64,000 bases of DNA, from NCBI GenBank assembly GCA_002256245.1, contig NKIU01000001.1, forward strand, positions 186,001 through 250,000. Direction: 5' to 3'. Made by a program: the position numbers and the translations under genes. Below the pieces are notes generated by a model that was given only the letters and a program-made list of their open reading frames with translations, did not search any database and had not been told where the DNA came from. Positions 1-9,564 of the stretch are shown here, piece by piece (the stretch's first letter is position 1; each line of letters opens with the position of its first letter). This DNA is from Pseudorhodobacter sp. PARRP1 (lineage in GTDB: Bacteria > Pseudomonadota > Alphaproteobacteria > Rhodobacterales > Rhodobacteraceae).

Positions 1-40
1 GCAGGCGCGGCCCGATTTGGCGCGGGCCAAATCGGGCAAG
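1..40 (+). repeat. composite hairpin element, copy D (truncated by window edge)
   Basis: 40 bp identical to 57877-57916. Confidence 0.8.
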
Positions 41-61
41 AACCCCGAACGTCAGCAAGGA

Positions 62-619
62 TTACGCCGCCACCCGCGCCAAAACCTCATCCACACTGGC
101 CACCTGCGCGAACTCGCCGTCCAGATTGGCCAAAGTCATCTCCAGCACATCCGCCGCCGCCACTTCCCGGCCATCGCGCAAAATCTGGCGGAAGTTGATC
201 AGCGCATCGCCCACCACCGTCGTGGCATAGCCGAGGTTTCCCGCCATCCGCGTTGTGCTTTCCACGCAGTAATTCGCAGCCCCACCAATCACCACCAGAT
301 CGGTGATGCCCTGCGCTGCCAGATGATCGCCCAAACCCGTGCCGATAAACCCAGACGAGCCGTGCTTGATGAAAACCGCCTCATCCGCCCGCGGTGCGGC
401 ACAGGGCTGCACCGCTGAACCGGGCTGATCGGCATGAAAGCTGTCGCCGGGGTTCGGGTCGTGGTGATGCACATGCACCACCGGCAAGCCTTTGCTTCGA
501 AAGGCTTTCAGCAAAGCGGCAATGCTGGTCTCGGCGTCTGGATTGCCCCAGACATAGCCCTTGGCGCGCCGTTCGACAAAAGCCATCTGCACGTCAATCA
601 CCAGCAAAGCCGTTGCCAT
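62..619 (-). CDS. isochorismatase/cysteine hydrolase family protein
   Basis: MATALLVIDVQMAF N-terminus and GGAANYCVESTTR motif typical of isochorismatase-like hydrolases; start moved from 661 to the internal ATG. Confidence 0.85.
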   Translation of the reverse strand: MATALLVIDVQMAFVERRAKGYVWGNPDAETSIAALLKAFRSKGLPVVHVHHHDPNPGDSFHADQPGSAVQPCAAPRADEAVFIKHGSSGFIGTGLGDHLAAQGITDLVVIGGAANYCVESTTRMAGNLGYATTVVGDALINFRQILRDGREVAAADVLEMTLANLDGEFAQVASVDEVLARVAA

Positions 620-620
620 G

Positions 621-1109
621 TTACGCCCCCAGAAAATCCGTCTTGCCGATCTCAACACCATTGGCCCTCAGGATATTGTAGCAGGTGGACATGTGGAAAT
701 AGAAATTCGGCACCGCAAAACCGTGGTAATACTGCGCCGCCGGAAAGCTCAACTCGCGCGGGCCTGCCTTGACGCTGATCGTGCGCGCCTCGGCGCCCTC
801 AAACGCATCCGCCGGGATGGTGGCGATGAAGGCGACGGTCTTGGCAATACGCTCTTTCAGATCGGCAAGCGTGGTTTCGGTATCGGCAAAGCTGGGCACT
901 TCCAGCCCCGCCAGACGCGCGGGTGCGCCCTTGGCATGGTCGCAGGCAATCGTCACCTGACGCCACAGCGGCAGCATATCGGCGATCAGACGCAGTTGCG
1001 GGATCACCTCGGGCTCGATGTTGCGGGCTTCGGCAAAGGCCTCGGCCTTATCAAGGATTTTGGAGAGAGCGGTCAGCGAATGGGTGAAGAACGGAACCGG
1101 GTTTTGCAT
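621..1109 (-). CDS. DUF1993 family protein
   Basis: ORF with DUF1993-like features (AARNIEPEVIPQLRLIADMLPLWRQV, FYFHMSTCYNILRANGVEIGKTDFLG). Confidence 0.8.
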   Translation of the reverse strand: MQNPVPFFTHSLTALSKILDKAEAFAEARNIEPEVIPQLRLIADMLPLWRQVTIACDHAKGAPARLAGLEVPSFADTETTLADLKERIAKTVAFIATIPADAFEGAEARTISVKAGPRELSFPAAQYYHGFAVPNFYFHMSTCYNILRANGVEIGKTDFLGA

Positions 1110-1285
1110 TTGGCGTGCCTTTCAGGGCGATAATTTCGCCCCCACAAGGCCGCACAATCCGCCAGATTGCAAGCCCCGCCGCACGGGTCACGCGGCAGGG
1201 AACATCTTAACAATCGGTGAACGAAAAATACTAAGTCGTTGATTTAATTCACCGCCAAGACAGTCCCGCGTTGGGACCGCAGCCG

Positions 1286-2212
1286 TCAAACCCCCAGACA
1301 CCAGCGCATCACCGCCTTTTGAGCATGCAGCCGGTTTTCCGCCTCATCAAAGATCACCGAATGCGGGCCATCCATCACCGCACTGGTCGCCTCATCATTC
1401 CGGTGGGCAGGCAGACAGTGCATGAACAAGGCATCCGGCTTGGCGCGGGCCATCAAAGCCTCATTGACCTGATAGGGCCGCAACTGATTGTGCCGGCGCT
1501 CCTTGGCGCTCTCTGGGTCATGCATCGACACCCAGGTATCCGTCACCACCAGATCCGCCCCGGCAACCGCCTTGGCCGGATCACGCTCTATCGTCACCCG
1601 GCTGCCCTTTTCGCGGGCAAAGCCGACAAACTTGCCCTCGGGTTCCAAAGTCTCGGGGCCGGTGAAGGTGAAATCAAAGCCAAACTGCCCCGCCGCATGC
1701 AGGAACGACCCGCAAACGTTGTTGCCATCCCCAGCCCAAACCACCTTCTTGCCCGCAATCGGCCCGCGATGTTCTTCATAGGTCATCACATCCGCCATGA
1801 TCTGACAGGGATGCGTCCGGTTGGTGAGGCCGTTGATCACCGGCACCGTGGCGTGTTCGGCCATCTCCAAAAGCGTCGCTTCCTCGAAGGTGCGGATCAT
1901 GATCAGATCGACATACCGGCTGAGAACCCGCGCCGTATCCGCAATGGTCTCACCATGACCAAGCTGCATTTCCTTGCCCGACAGCACCATCGTCTGCCCG
2001 CCCAATTGGCGCACGCCGACATCGAACGACACGCGGGTGCGGGTGGAGGGTTTCTCGAAAATCAGCGCCACCATGCGGCCCGCCAAGGGCTGGTCATCAT
2101 CCGGCGTGCCCTTGGGGCGGTTGTTGCGGGCCTGCTTCATCGCATGGGCCGAGTTGATCATGCTGCGCAGATCGCTGGCATCGGTTTTGTGGATATCAAG
2201 AAAATGTTTCAT
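1286..2212 (-). CDS. argF: ornithine carbamoyltransferase
   Basis: [32 protein letters not shown] motifs. Confidence 0.96.
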   Translation of the reverse strand: MKHFLDIHKTDASDLRSMINSAHAMKQARNNRPKGTPDDDQPLAGRMVALIFEKPSTRTRVSFDVGVRQLGGQTMVLSGKEMQLGHGETIADTARVLSRYVDLIMIRTFEEATLLEMAEHATVPVINGLTNRTHPCQIMADVMTYEEHRGPIAGKKVVWAGDGNNVCGSFLHAAGQFGFDFTFTGPETLEPEGKFVGFAREKGSRVTIERDPAKAVAGADLVVTDTWVSMHDPESAKERRHNQLRPYQVNEALMARAKPDALFMHCLPAHRNDEATSAVMDGPHSVIFDEAENRLHAQKAVMRWCLGV

Positions 2213-2359
2213 GTGGCGTCTCTTGTTGGCCGAAGATTGGGGGTTTTACACCCCCAAACCCCCGTAGGATATTTGAGCAGAGAGGATGACCAAAGGGTCA
2301 GAGCCATACTCGTCGTGACGCACAATGGGCCGCTTCGGCACTGGGGTGGATCAGCCGCA

Positions 2360-3535
2360 TCAGGCAGCCTCTACCCGTGACGCGCTGCGATCCAGCCGGG
2401 CGAGGGCCTCGGCGATGTCGGCCTCGGTGATGTTCAGGGCGGGCAGCAGGCGCAACACATTGTCCGCCGCAGGCACGGTCAGCAGATGTTCAGCGTAAGC
2501 CGCCTTGACCACATCAGAGTTCAGCGCCTTGCACTTCAGGCCAAGGATCAACCCCTGCCCGCGCACGGCTTCAAACACCGTTGGGTGGCTGGCGACCAAG
2601 CCCTCAAGCCCTTGGCGGAACTGCGCCGCCCTGCGCGACACCGAGTCAAGGAAAGCATCCTCGGCGACAATCTCCATCACTTTCGCGCCCACCGCACAGC
2701 CCAACGGATTGCCGCCATAGGTGGAGCCATGCGTGCCCGCGACCATACCAGAAGCCGCGTTTTCGGTGGCCAGCACCGCGCCCAACGGAAAGCCGCCGCC
2801 GATGCCTTTGGCAACCATCATAATGTCAGGATAAACCCCGGCCCATTCATGCGCGAACAGCTTGCCGGTGCGCCCGACGCCGCATTGCACCTCGTCAAAA
2901 ATCAGCAGCGTGCCGGTTTCATCGCACAGATCGCGCAGGCCTTTCAGGCATTGATCGGGCACCACCCGGATGCCGCCCTCGCCCTGCACGGGCTCGATGA
3001 TCACGGCACAGGTGCGGGTGGTGATCGCCGCCCGCAGCGCATCGTGATCGCCCCATTTCAACTGGCGGAACCCCGGCATCAGTGGGCCAAAGCCCTTGAC
3101 CATTTTCTCTGACCCCGCCGCCGCAATCGCGCCCGTAGAGCGGCCATGGAACGCGCCTTCAAACGCGATGATCTCAACCCGGTCGGCCTGATCGCGGTCG
3201 TAGTGATATTTCCGGGCCATCTTGATGGCCAATTCACAAGCCTCGGTGCCGGAATTGGTAAAGAACACCGTATCGGCAAAGGTCTTATCGACCAGCATCT
3301 GCGCCAGTTTTTCCTGCTGCGGGATGCGATACAGGTTCGACACATGCCACAACTGCCCGGCCTGTTCGGTCAACGCCGCCACCAGCGCCGGGTTGGCGTG
3401 GCCCAACGCGTTCACCGCAATGCCAGCGCCCAGATCAAGATATCGGCTGCCGTCCTCGGCGGTCAGCCAAGAGCCCTCGCCTTTGACAAAAGCCATCGGC
3501 GCGCGGTTGTAGGTGGGCAAAACGGCGGTGATCAT
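2360..3535 (-). CDS. argD: acetylornithine/succinyldiaminopimelate aminotransferase family
   Basis: class III aminotransferase motifs (FTNSGTEACELAIKMARKY, LIFDEVQCGVGRTGKLFA); adjacent to argF. Confidence 0.94.
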   Translation of the reverse strand: MITAVLPTYNRAPMAFVKGEGSWLTAEDGSRYLDLGAGIAVNALGHANPALVAALTEQAGQLWHVSNLYRIPQQEKLAQMLVDKTFADTVFFTNSGTEACELAIKMARKYHYDRDQADRVEIIAFEGAFHGRSTGAIAAAGSEKMVKGFGPLMPGFRQLKWGDHDALRAAITTRTCAVIIEPVQGEGGIRVVPDQCLKGLRDLCDETGTLLIFDEVQCGVGRTGKLFAHEWAGVYPDIMMVAKGIGGGFPLGAVLATENAASGMVAGTHGSTYGGNPLGCAVGAKVMEIVAEDAFLDSVSRRAAQFRQGLEGLVASHPTVFEAVRGQGLILGLKCKALNSDVVKAAYAEHLLTVPAADNVLRLLPALNITEADIAEALARLDRSASRVEAA

Positions 3536-3601
3536 AGGCGGGGCCTTTCACGAGAAGCCTTAGGCGTAGCCAAGGACAAGGGGATAAGTCAACGAGGGAA
3601 G

Positions 3602-3676
3602 GCCCATATCGCCGGGCCAAAGCGGATCAAACGTCTGCGCTTTTCAGCGCAGGCGTCGAGGACGGGCGATATGGGC
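3602..3676 (-). other. nested inverted repeat / structured element upstream of argD
   Basis: GCCCATATCGCC (3602-3613) and GGCGATATGGGC (3665-3676) enclosing hairpin CTGCGCTTTTCAGCGCAG. Confidence 0.7.
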
Positions 3677-3854
3677 GGTCCGGGTGATCATGCGGGCGGT
3701 GTTAGCGGATGCGCCCGCACCTGTAAATCCATTTCCGCACGGGCCGGTTCTAAAATCCGCACGGGCGCGGATGCGGCACATATTGAGTCGCGCGGTCCTT
3801 GAATCACACTATCTGGTCGTGGCCGCGCGATAGTGTGGCCTATGGCTCTAGCGG

Positions 3855-3880
3855 CACAAGTCTGTCCCCGCGGGGACAAA
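3855..3880. repeat. CACAAGTCTGTCCCCGCGGGGACAAA repeat, first copy
   Basis: identical to 36388-36413. Confidence 0.8.
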
Positions 3881-3939
3881 CTTGCGACAAACCACTGTAA
3901 AGCCGCACGAAATCAATGCCCGCTTACATCAGCGCCGGC

Positions 3940-5274
3940 TTAAACCAAGGCCCGCGCCAAGCGGTTCTGCCGCTCGATCAGCAGCGGCAAGTCCAGCGTC
4001 ACCATCTGCCCGCCCCGCACCACTGCGCGGCCCTCGACGAACAGATCGCGCACCCGTGTCGGCCCGCACAGGATCAAACTGGCAACCGGGTCCCAAGACC
4101 CCGCCGCCTCGATCCCCGACACATCCCAGATCGCGATATCAGCGCGCTTGCCAACCTCTAATGATCCGCAATCGCCGCGCCCCAACACCTGCGCACCGCC
4201 CAATGTCGCAATCTCCAAAGCCTCGCGCGCCGACATCGCATCCGCGCCACGCGACACCCGCTGCAACAGCAGGCTTTGCCGCGCCTCCAGCACCAGATTA
4301 CCCGCGTCATTGCTGGCCGAACCGTCCACCCCCAGCCCCACCTTCACCCCGGCATCCCGCATCGCCCTAACCGGAGCAATCCCCGACCCCAGCCGACAGT
4401 TGGAACAGGGGCAATGCGCCACCCCGGTGCCCGATCTTGCGAACAGATCAATCTCGCCCGCATCCAGCTTGACGCAATGCGCGTGCCAGACATCAACGCC
4501 CGTCCAGCCCAGATCCTCGGCATACTGGCCCGGACGGCAGCCGAATTTCGCCAGCGAATAGGCGATATCCTCGTCATTTTCCGCCAGATGGGTGTGCAGC
4601 ATCACGCCCTTATCGCGCGCCAAAACCGCCGCATCCCGCATCAAATCGCGAGAAACCGAGAACGGCGAACAGGGCGCAATCCCCACCCGCACCATCGCGC
4701 CCTCGGCCGCATCATGGAAACGGTCCACCACCCGGATGCAATCCTCCAGGATCGCCGCCTCGCGCTCCACCAGACTGTCGGGCGGCAGACCCCCATCCGA
4801 CACCCCAATGCTCATCGCCCCGCGCGTCGGGTGAAACCGCAAGCCCACCTCACCCGCCGCCGCAATCGTATCATCCAAGCGCGACCCATTCGGGAACAGA
4901 TAAAGGTGATCCGAGGTCAGCGAACAGCCCGACAGCGCCAGTTCCGCCAGCCCCACCTGCGCCGAGACAAACATTTCCTCCGGCCCAAACTTCGCCCAGA
5001 TCGGGTAAAGCGTCTGCAACCAGCCGAAAAGCAGCGCATCCTGCCCCCCCGGCACCGCCCGCGTCAGGGTCTGATACAGGTGATGATGGGTGTTGACCAA
5101 ACCGGGCGTCACCACACAGCCCCGCGCGTCCACCACCGCCCCGGTGGTCGCCAGCCCCTGCCCCACCGCCGCAATCACCCCGCCCCGGATCAGCACTTCG
5201 CCGCCCGCAATCTCGCGGCGCGCGCCGTCCATCGTCACCACGACATCGGCATTCCGGATCAAAATTTCAGACAT
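3940..5274 (-). CDS. amidohydrolase, 8-oxoguanine deaminase-like
   Basis: TPGLVNTHHHLYQTLTRAVPG, HTHLAEN, GLGVDGSASND motifs of the TrzN/8-oxoguanine deaminase group. Confidence 0.85.
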   Translation of the reverse strand: MSEILIRNADVVVTMDGARREIAGGEVLIRGGVIAAVGQGLATTGAVVDARGCVVTPGLVNTHHHLYQTLTRAVPGGQDALLFGWLQTLYPIWAKFGPEEMFVSAQVGLAELALSGCSLTSDHLYLFPNGSRLDDTIAAAGEVGLRFHPTRGAMSIGVSDGGLPPDSLVEREAAILEDCIRVVDRFHDAAEGAMVRVGIAPCSPFSVSRDLMRDAAVLARDKGVMLHTHLAENDEDIAYSLAKFGCRPGQYAEDLGWTGVDVWHAHCVKLDAGEIDLFARSGTGVAHCPCSNCRLGSGIAPVRAMRDAGVKVGLGVDGSASNDAGNLVLEARQSLLLQRVSRGADAMSAREALEIATLGGAQVLGRGDCGSLEVGKRADIAIWDVSGIEAAGSWDPVASLILCGPTRVRDLFVEGRAVVRGGQMVTLDLPLLIERQNRLARALV

Positions 5275-5471
5275 GATTTCCCCGTTTCACCACCCCCTTC
5301 GGTGGATCAGGGAATGCGCGACAGAAGGGGGAGAAAAAGGACTCGCGCCATCAAAACCTACCAAACCCCGGCGCACAGGCCAAGCCCCTTCATCTTGGCA
5401 GAAATACTCTCGGGGGGGAGGGCGCAGCCCGTGGGGGGCAGACAGCCCCCCCGATTTTTCTCAAAAATCGT

Positions 5472-6272
5472 CTAGCCGTTCAGCAAAGCCAAAGCCTCGG
5501 CATGGATCTCGGCATTGGCCGCAGCCAACACCCGGCCGCCATCCAGACAGGGCTTGCCATTCCAATCGGTGACAATGCCGCCCGCAGCTTCAATCACCGC
5601 AATCGGCGCCTGCACGTCATAGGCCTGCAACCCGGCCTCGATCACCAGATCAATCTGCCCCGCCGCGATCAGCCCGTAGGCGTAGCAATCCATGCCATAG
5701 CGCACCAGTTTCGCGCCGGGTGCGACACGCCGAAACGCAGCGCCTTCCTCTGCCGTGCCGACCTCGGGGAATGTCGAGAACAAGATCGCCTCCGACAACG
5801 GCCGCGCCGCGCGGGTTTTCAGCACACGCCGCCCCATCGGCCCGTTCACTTCCGCGCGCCCGAGGCCGCCCTCAAACCGCTCACCGATATAGGGCTGGTC
5901 GATCACGCCATAGACCACACCACCCGCATCACGCACCGAGATCAACACACCCCAGGTCGGCGTGCCCGACAAATAGCCGCGCGTGCCGTCGATCGGATCA
6001 AGCACCCAAGTCAGCCCGGAAGTCCCGGCAACCGGCGCGAATTCTTCGCCCAAAATGCCATCGGCAGGCCGCCGTTCAGCCAAAATCGCCCGCATCCGCT
6101 GCTCGGACAACCGATCCGCCACCGTCACCGGATCAAACCGCGCGGCTTCCTTGTTGTCCGCCGTCAACCCATCGCTGCGAAAATGCTGCAACGTCGCCTC
6201 ACGCGCCGCATCCGCCAAAGCTGCCGCCGTGGCGATGATGTCTTGTGCGTCACTGTCGGAAAATGTCGTCAT
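5472..6272 (-). CDS. hisN: inositol monophosphatase family protein, histidinol-phosphatase-like
   Basis: GEEFAPV, WVLDPIDGTRGYLSG, YDVQAPIAVIEAAGG motifs; start at internal ATG. Confidence 0.85.
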   Translation of the reverse strand: MTTFSDSDAQDIIATAAALADAAREATLQHFRSDGLTADNKEAARFDPVTVADRLSEQRMRAILAERRPADGILGEEFAPVAGTSGLTWVLDPIDGTRGYLSGTPTWGVLISVRDAGGVVYGVIDQPYIGERFEGGLGRAEVNGPMGRRVLKTRAARPLSEAILFSTFPEVGTAEEGAAFRRVAPGAKLVRYGMDCYAYGLIAAGQIDLVIEAGLQAYDVQAPIAVIEAAGGIVTDWNGKPCLDGGRVLAAANAEIHAEALALLNG

Positions 6273-6434
6273 ATCTCGCCCCATTACCGGGGCACGAAAT
6301 GCCCGTCGCCCGCGAAGTGTTCAGCCTTGGCTAAGCACTTGCGGGCGATCGGTCAAGCTTCGTCAATCACGCAATTGGGGGCAATTCACGCAACAGAAAC
6401 GTCGCTTTACTCGTTACACAAACCAGATCACTTG

Positions 6435-6812
6435 TTACGCAGCTTCGCTGAGCACGCGCGCCAGATCGAACAGACGGCGGCGCTGTGCCTCGGGGATGGC
6501 GTAATAGGACCGCACAAGTTCCAGTGCTTCCTTGTCCGCCATCATGTCGTGACCCGCGGCAGCGGCTTGCGCGCCATCGGACAAACCTTCAAAGAAAAAT
6601 GCAATCGTCACACCAAGCGCATCTGCGATATCCCACAGGCGCGAGGCCGAAACCCGGTTCATCCCGGTTTCATACTTTTGAATCTGCTGAAACTTGATAC
6701 CCACCTTATCGGCAAGCTGCTGTTGCGTCATGCCGATCATCCACCGGCGATGGCGGACGCGTTTGCCGACATGGGCGTCAACGGGGTGCTTCATAACAGT
6801 CTCCACTTTCAA
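6435..6812 (-). CDS. XRE-family helix-turn-helix transcriptional regulator
   Basis: VGKRVRHRRWMIGMTQQQLADKVGIKFQQIQKYETGMNRVSASRLWDIADALGV. Confidence 0.92.
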   Translation of the reverse strand: MKVETVMKHPVDAHVGKRVRHRRWMIGMTQQQLADKVGIKFQQIQKYETGMNRVSASRLWDIADALGVTIAFFFEGLSDGAQAAAAGHDMMADKEALELVRSYYAIPEAQRRRLFDLARVLSEAA

Positions 6813-7026
6813 TGCTACCTTAACACCTTCCTATAAGCAATTTCCGTGCCAATTTTAGCAAATCCGATTTTCTCCTCAGATTCTCTCAAAGCCATCCGAA
6901 AACCTGTCTTTTTGGATATGTCCAATTATACAGGCGAACAAGAAACACGCCTCGGATACGGCTTACACCCCCCTGCGTTTACGCTGATCGCACAACTCCC
7001 CTTTAACGTGTATTCCATTATGCATT

Positions 7027-7065
7027 GCATTTTGCAACGATATTCGTCGTTTTATTGCAAAATGC
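7027..7065. promoter_or_regulatory. inverted repeat, candidate operator
   Basis: GCATTTTGCAA (7027-7037) and TTGCAAAATGC (7055-7065), perfect 11-bp arms with 17-nt spacer, in the divergent XRE/oxidoreductase intergenic region. Confidence 0.45.
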
Positions 7066-7211
7066 GACAATAGATTGGCATGGCATCGTTTCCAGTTGAT
7101 TTCGGAAACCCGCGCGCAACAGAAATTGTGTCGAAACCCGCAAAACTGGCGTTTATCTTGGCAAATCTTCACATAATCTGCCACCACATGGCAGCAAGCC
7201 GGAGGATGCGT

Positions 7212-8186
7212 ATGCAAGTTTGGCAAGTCACGGCGCTGGGCCATCCGGCAGCGCGCGCAGAGCACCCTGTGCCGATGGCCCTGGCTGGACAAGCACGCGT
7301 AAAGGTCGCCTCGGTTGGTCTGAACTTCGCCGATCTGCTGATGGCCGAGGGCAAATATCAAGAACACCCCGCGCTGCCGTTCATCCCGGGCATGGAGTTT
7401 GCCGGCGTTATCGACACGCTTGCCCCGGATACCGCCACACCGCTGAAGCCCGGGGATCGCGTCGCGGGATTTGCCAGCCATGGCGCCTTGGCCGAATATG
7501 TCACCGCAGCCGCCGCCCATCTGATTGCGCTGCCCGATAGCATGAGCTTTGCGCAGGCAGCCGCGTTTCAGATCGCCTACGGCACCTCGCACCTTGCCCT
7601 TGATCACAAGGCCCGCCTGCAACCCGGCGAAACGCTGTTGGTCTTTGGCGCGGCGGGTGGTGTCGGCCTGACGGCGGTTGAAATCGGCAAACGCATGGGC
7701 GCGCGGGTGATCGCCTGCGCGCGCGGCGCCGAAAAGCTGGAAATCGCCCGCGCCGCCGGTGCAGATGTGCTGATCGACAGCGACACGCCCGATCTGAAAG
7801 CCGCGCTCAAGGCCGCAGCGAAACCCTTGGGCGGCGTCGATGTGGTCTATGATCCGGTCGGCGGCCCAGCCTTTGCTGCTGCCCTGTCGGCCTGTCGCCC
7901 CGAAGGCCGCCTGCTGACGATCGGCTTTGCCTCCGGGCAGTTGCCCGAAATTCCCGCCAATCACCTGCTGGTCAAGAACCTGAGTGTGATGGGGCTTTAC
8001 TGGGGCGGCTATATGACCTTTGCCCCGCATGTGCTTGCAGGTAGCCTGCGCACCCTGTTCGCGTGGTTCGCACAAGGCGGTCTGCGCCCCCACATCAGCT
8101 TTGAGCTGCCGTTCGCCGACTACCCCAACGGGCTGGAACTGCTGCGCACCCGCAAGGCAACCGGCAAAGTGGTGATCACCCTATGA
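7212..8186 (+). CDS. NADPH:quinone oxidoreductase family (zinc-independent MDR)
   Basis: GLNFADLLMAEGKYQ, GAAGGVGLTAVEIGKRMGARVIA; GGAGG 6 nt before ATG. Confidence 0.9.
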   Translation: MQVWQVTALGHPAARAEHPVPMALAGQARVKVASVGLNFADLLMAEGKYQEHPALPFIPGMEFAGVIDTLAPDTATPLKPGDRVAGFASHGALAEYVTAAAAHLIALPDSMSFAQAAAFQIAYGTSHLALDHKARLQPGETLLVFGAAGGVGLTAVEIGKRMGARVIACARGAEKLEIARAAGADVLIDSDTPDLKAALKAAAKPLGGVDVVYDPVGGPAFAAALSACRPEGRLLTIGFASGQLPEIPANHLLVKNLSVMGLYWGGYMTFAPHVLAGSLRTLFAWFAQGGLRPHISFELPFADYPNGLELLRTRKATGKVVITL

Positions 8187-8197
8187 CACTTTAGCCA

Positions 8198-8265
8198 CGC
8201 CGCCCCGGACTTGATCCGGGGCCTCATGGGATGCGCTTAGGCCGCCGATCCAATCCGGGGCGGCG
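8198..8265. repeat. dispersed palindromic repeat CGCCGCCCCGGACTTGATCCGGGGCCT with degenerate inverted partner
   Basis: identical 27-mer also at 22744-22770, 40222-40248 and inverted at 22787-22813. Confidence 0.8.
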
Positions 8266-8276
8266 CAGGGTTGCGG

Positions 8277-9149
8277 TCATGCCACCGAGCGAATGGCCCG
8301 CGACAGGTAATGTCGCCGCACCATTGCCGCGAGCGCCGAGACCGCCTCGGAATGCACCGGGTCTGCCACATACATGTTGACCTTGATCACCGCGAGATCG
8401 GGCAGCGCGCCGCCATGCGCGATGCGTTCGACAAACGGCGGCTCTGATCCGGCCAGCACCGCATGCACCGCAAGATCGGCCGACACACTCGCCTCGATCC
8501 CGCGGGTGTCGTCGCTTTCCACCGCCATCTCCCACGGCATACCTGCGGCGTTCAGCGCCGCCTGCACGCCCTGCCGGAAGATGCAGTTATGCGCAAACGC
8601 CAGCCGCAAGGGCCGCCCCTTCCACGCCGTGCCCTCGGGGGCCCCCACCCAGATCAGCGGCAACTCGGCCAGCGTTTCTCCGCCCGGCGAGACTTCGGCC
8701 TCGGTTGTCAAAATCACATCACATTCGCCACGCGCAAACTGCGCCTTCAACACCCGCGTGAAGGACGAGATCAGCGAGACCTTCATCTTTGGGTATTCCT
8801 TGGCAAACCGCCGCAGCACCTGCGGGATCGCCGGATAGACGATGTCATGCGGCACCCCCAGCACGATCTCGCCCTCATGTTGCGCTTGCGTCAGCCGCCC
8901 GAACACCTCGTCATTCAACGACAGCATCCGCCGCGCATAGCCCAGCAACTGCTCGCCCGCCGCGGTCAGGCCAACCTGCCGGGCCGAGCGGTCCAGCAGT
9001 TGCGTGTCCAGCATCTCCTCCAGCCGCTTGATCTGCATCGACACCGCCGATTGCGTCAGGTTGAGAAACCCCGCCGCGCGGGTGACACCGCCCGCGTCGG
9101 CAATCGCCACGAAAGAGCGCAAAGAGGTCAGATCGAGATTCCGAGACAT
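8277..9149 (-). CDS. LysR-family transcriptional regulator
   Basis: MSRNLDLTSLRSFVAIADAGGVTRAAGFLNLTQSAVSMQIKRLEEML HTH. Confidence 0.93.
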   Translation of the reverse strand: MSRNLDLTSLRSFVAIADAGGVTRAAGFLNLTQSAVSMQIKRLEEMLDTQLLDRSARQVGLTAAGEQLLGYARRMLSLNDEVFGRLTQAQHEGEIVLGVPHDIVYPAIPQVLRRFAKEYPKMKVSLISSFTRVLKAQFARGECDVILTTEAEVSPGGETLAELPLIWVGAPEGTAWKGRPLRLAFAHNCIFRQGVQAALNAAGMPWEMAVESDDTRGIEASVSADLAVHAVLAGSEPPFVERIAHGGALPDLAVIKVNMYVADPVHSEAVSALAAMVRRHYLSRAIRSVA

Positions 9150-9282
9150 ATCACAATCCTTGATGCGAGAAGTCAAAACCATTCATTTTCATAATGTCAC
9201 CGATTCGGGCATAAGGATCAAGTGGTGTGATGAAACAAACGACTCACATCACCGACGCCGATGAACCTGAAAGGATACCACT

Positions 9283-9513
9283 ATGTTCGCCTCGCTCCAC
9301 ACCTCCACACTGGCAGTTGCCCATGTGCAGTCGCGCGGCACTCTTGCTGATCTTGCCAAGCGTTTCCGCCTTGCGATGATCGCCCGCCGCCAGCGCGCAC
9401 AACTGGCACAACTCGATGACGCCATGCTTGCCGATATTGGCGTCTCGCCGCGTCAGGCCGCCAACGAAGCCGCGCGTCCGGCATGGGATGTGCCCAGCAA
9501 CTGGCTGCGCTGA
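9283..9513 (+). CDS. DUF1127 domain small protein
   Basis: RQRAQLAQLDDAMLADIGVSPRQAANEAARPAWDVP. Confidence 0.88.
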   Translation: MFASLHTSTLAVAHVQSRGTLADLAKRFRLAMIARRQRAQLAQLDDAMLADIGVSPRQAANEAARPAWDVPSNWLR

Positions 9514-9564
9514 AACGTCGTTACTGCGACATTTACGCCCTACGGATTTCCTGCACTGGAAATC

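Noticed and set aside
3602-3676. Possible tRNA based on length and stem layout
   Set aside because: No T-loop GTTCRA, no proper 7-nt anticodon loop, so not called as tRNA.
4276-5475. Long + strand ORF (399 aa) antisense to the amidohydrolase
   Set aside because: Composition rich in R/H/P/Q typical of an antisense frame of a GC-rich gene; the minus strand has clear amidohydrolase motifs.
5502-6836. 444-aa + strand ORF antisense to hisN and the XRE regulator
   Set aside because: No recognisable motifs; spans two well-supported opposite genes and their intergenic region.
6963-8093. 376-aa minus ORF antisense to the quinone oxidoreductase
   Set aside because: Antisense artefact; also runs through the AT-rich promoter region.
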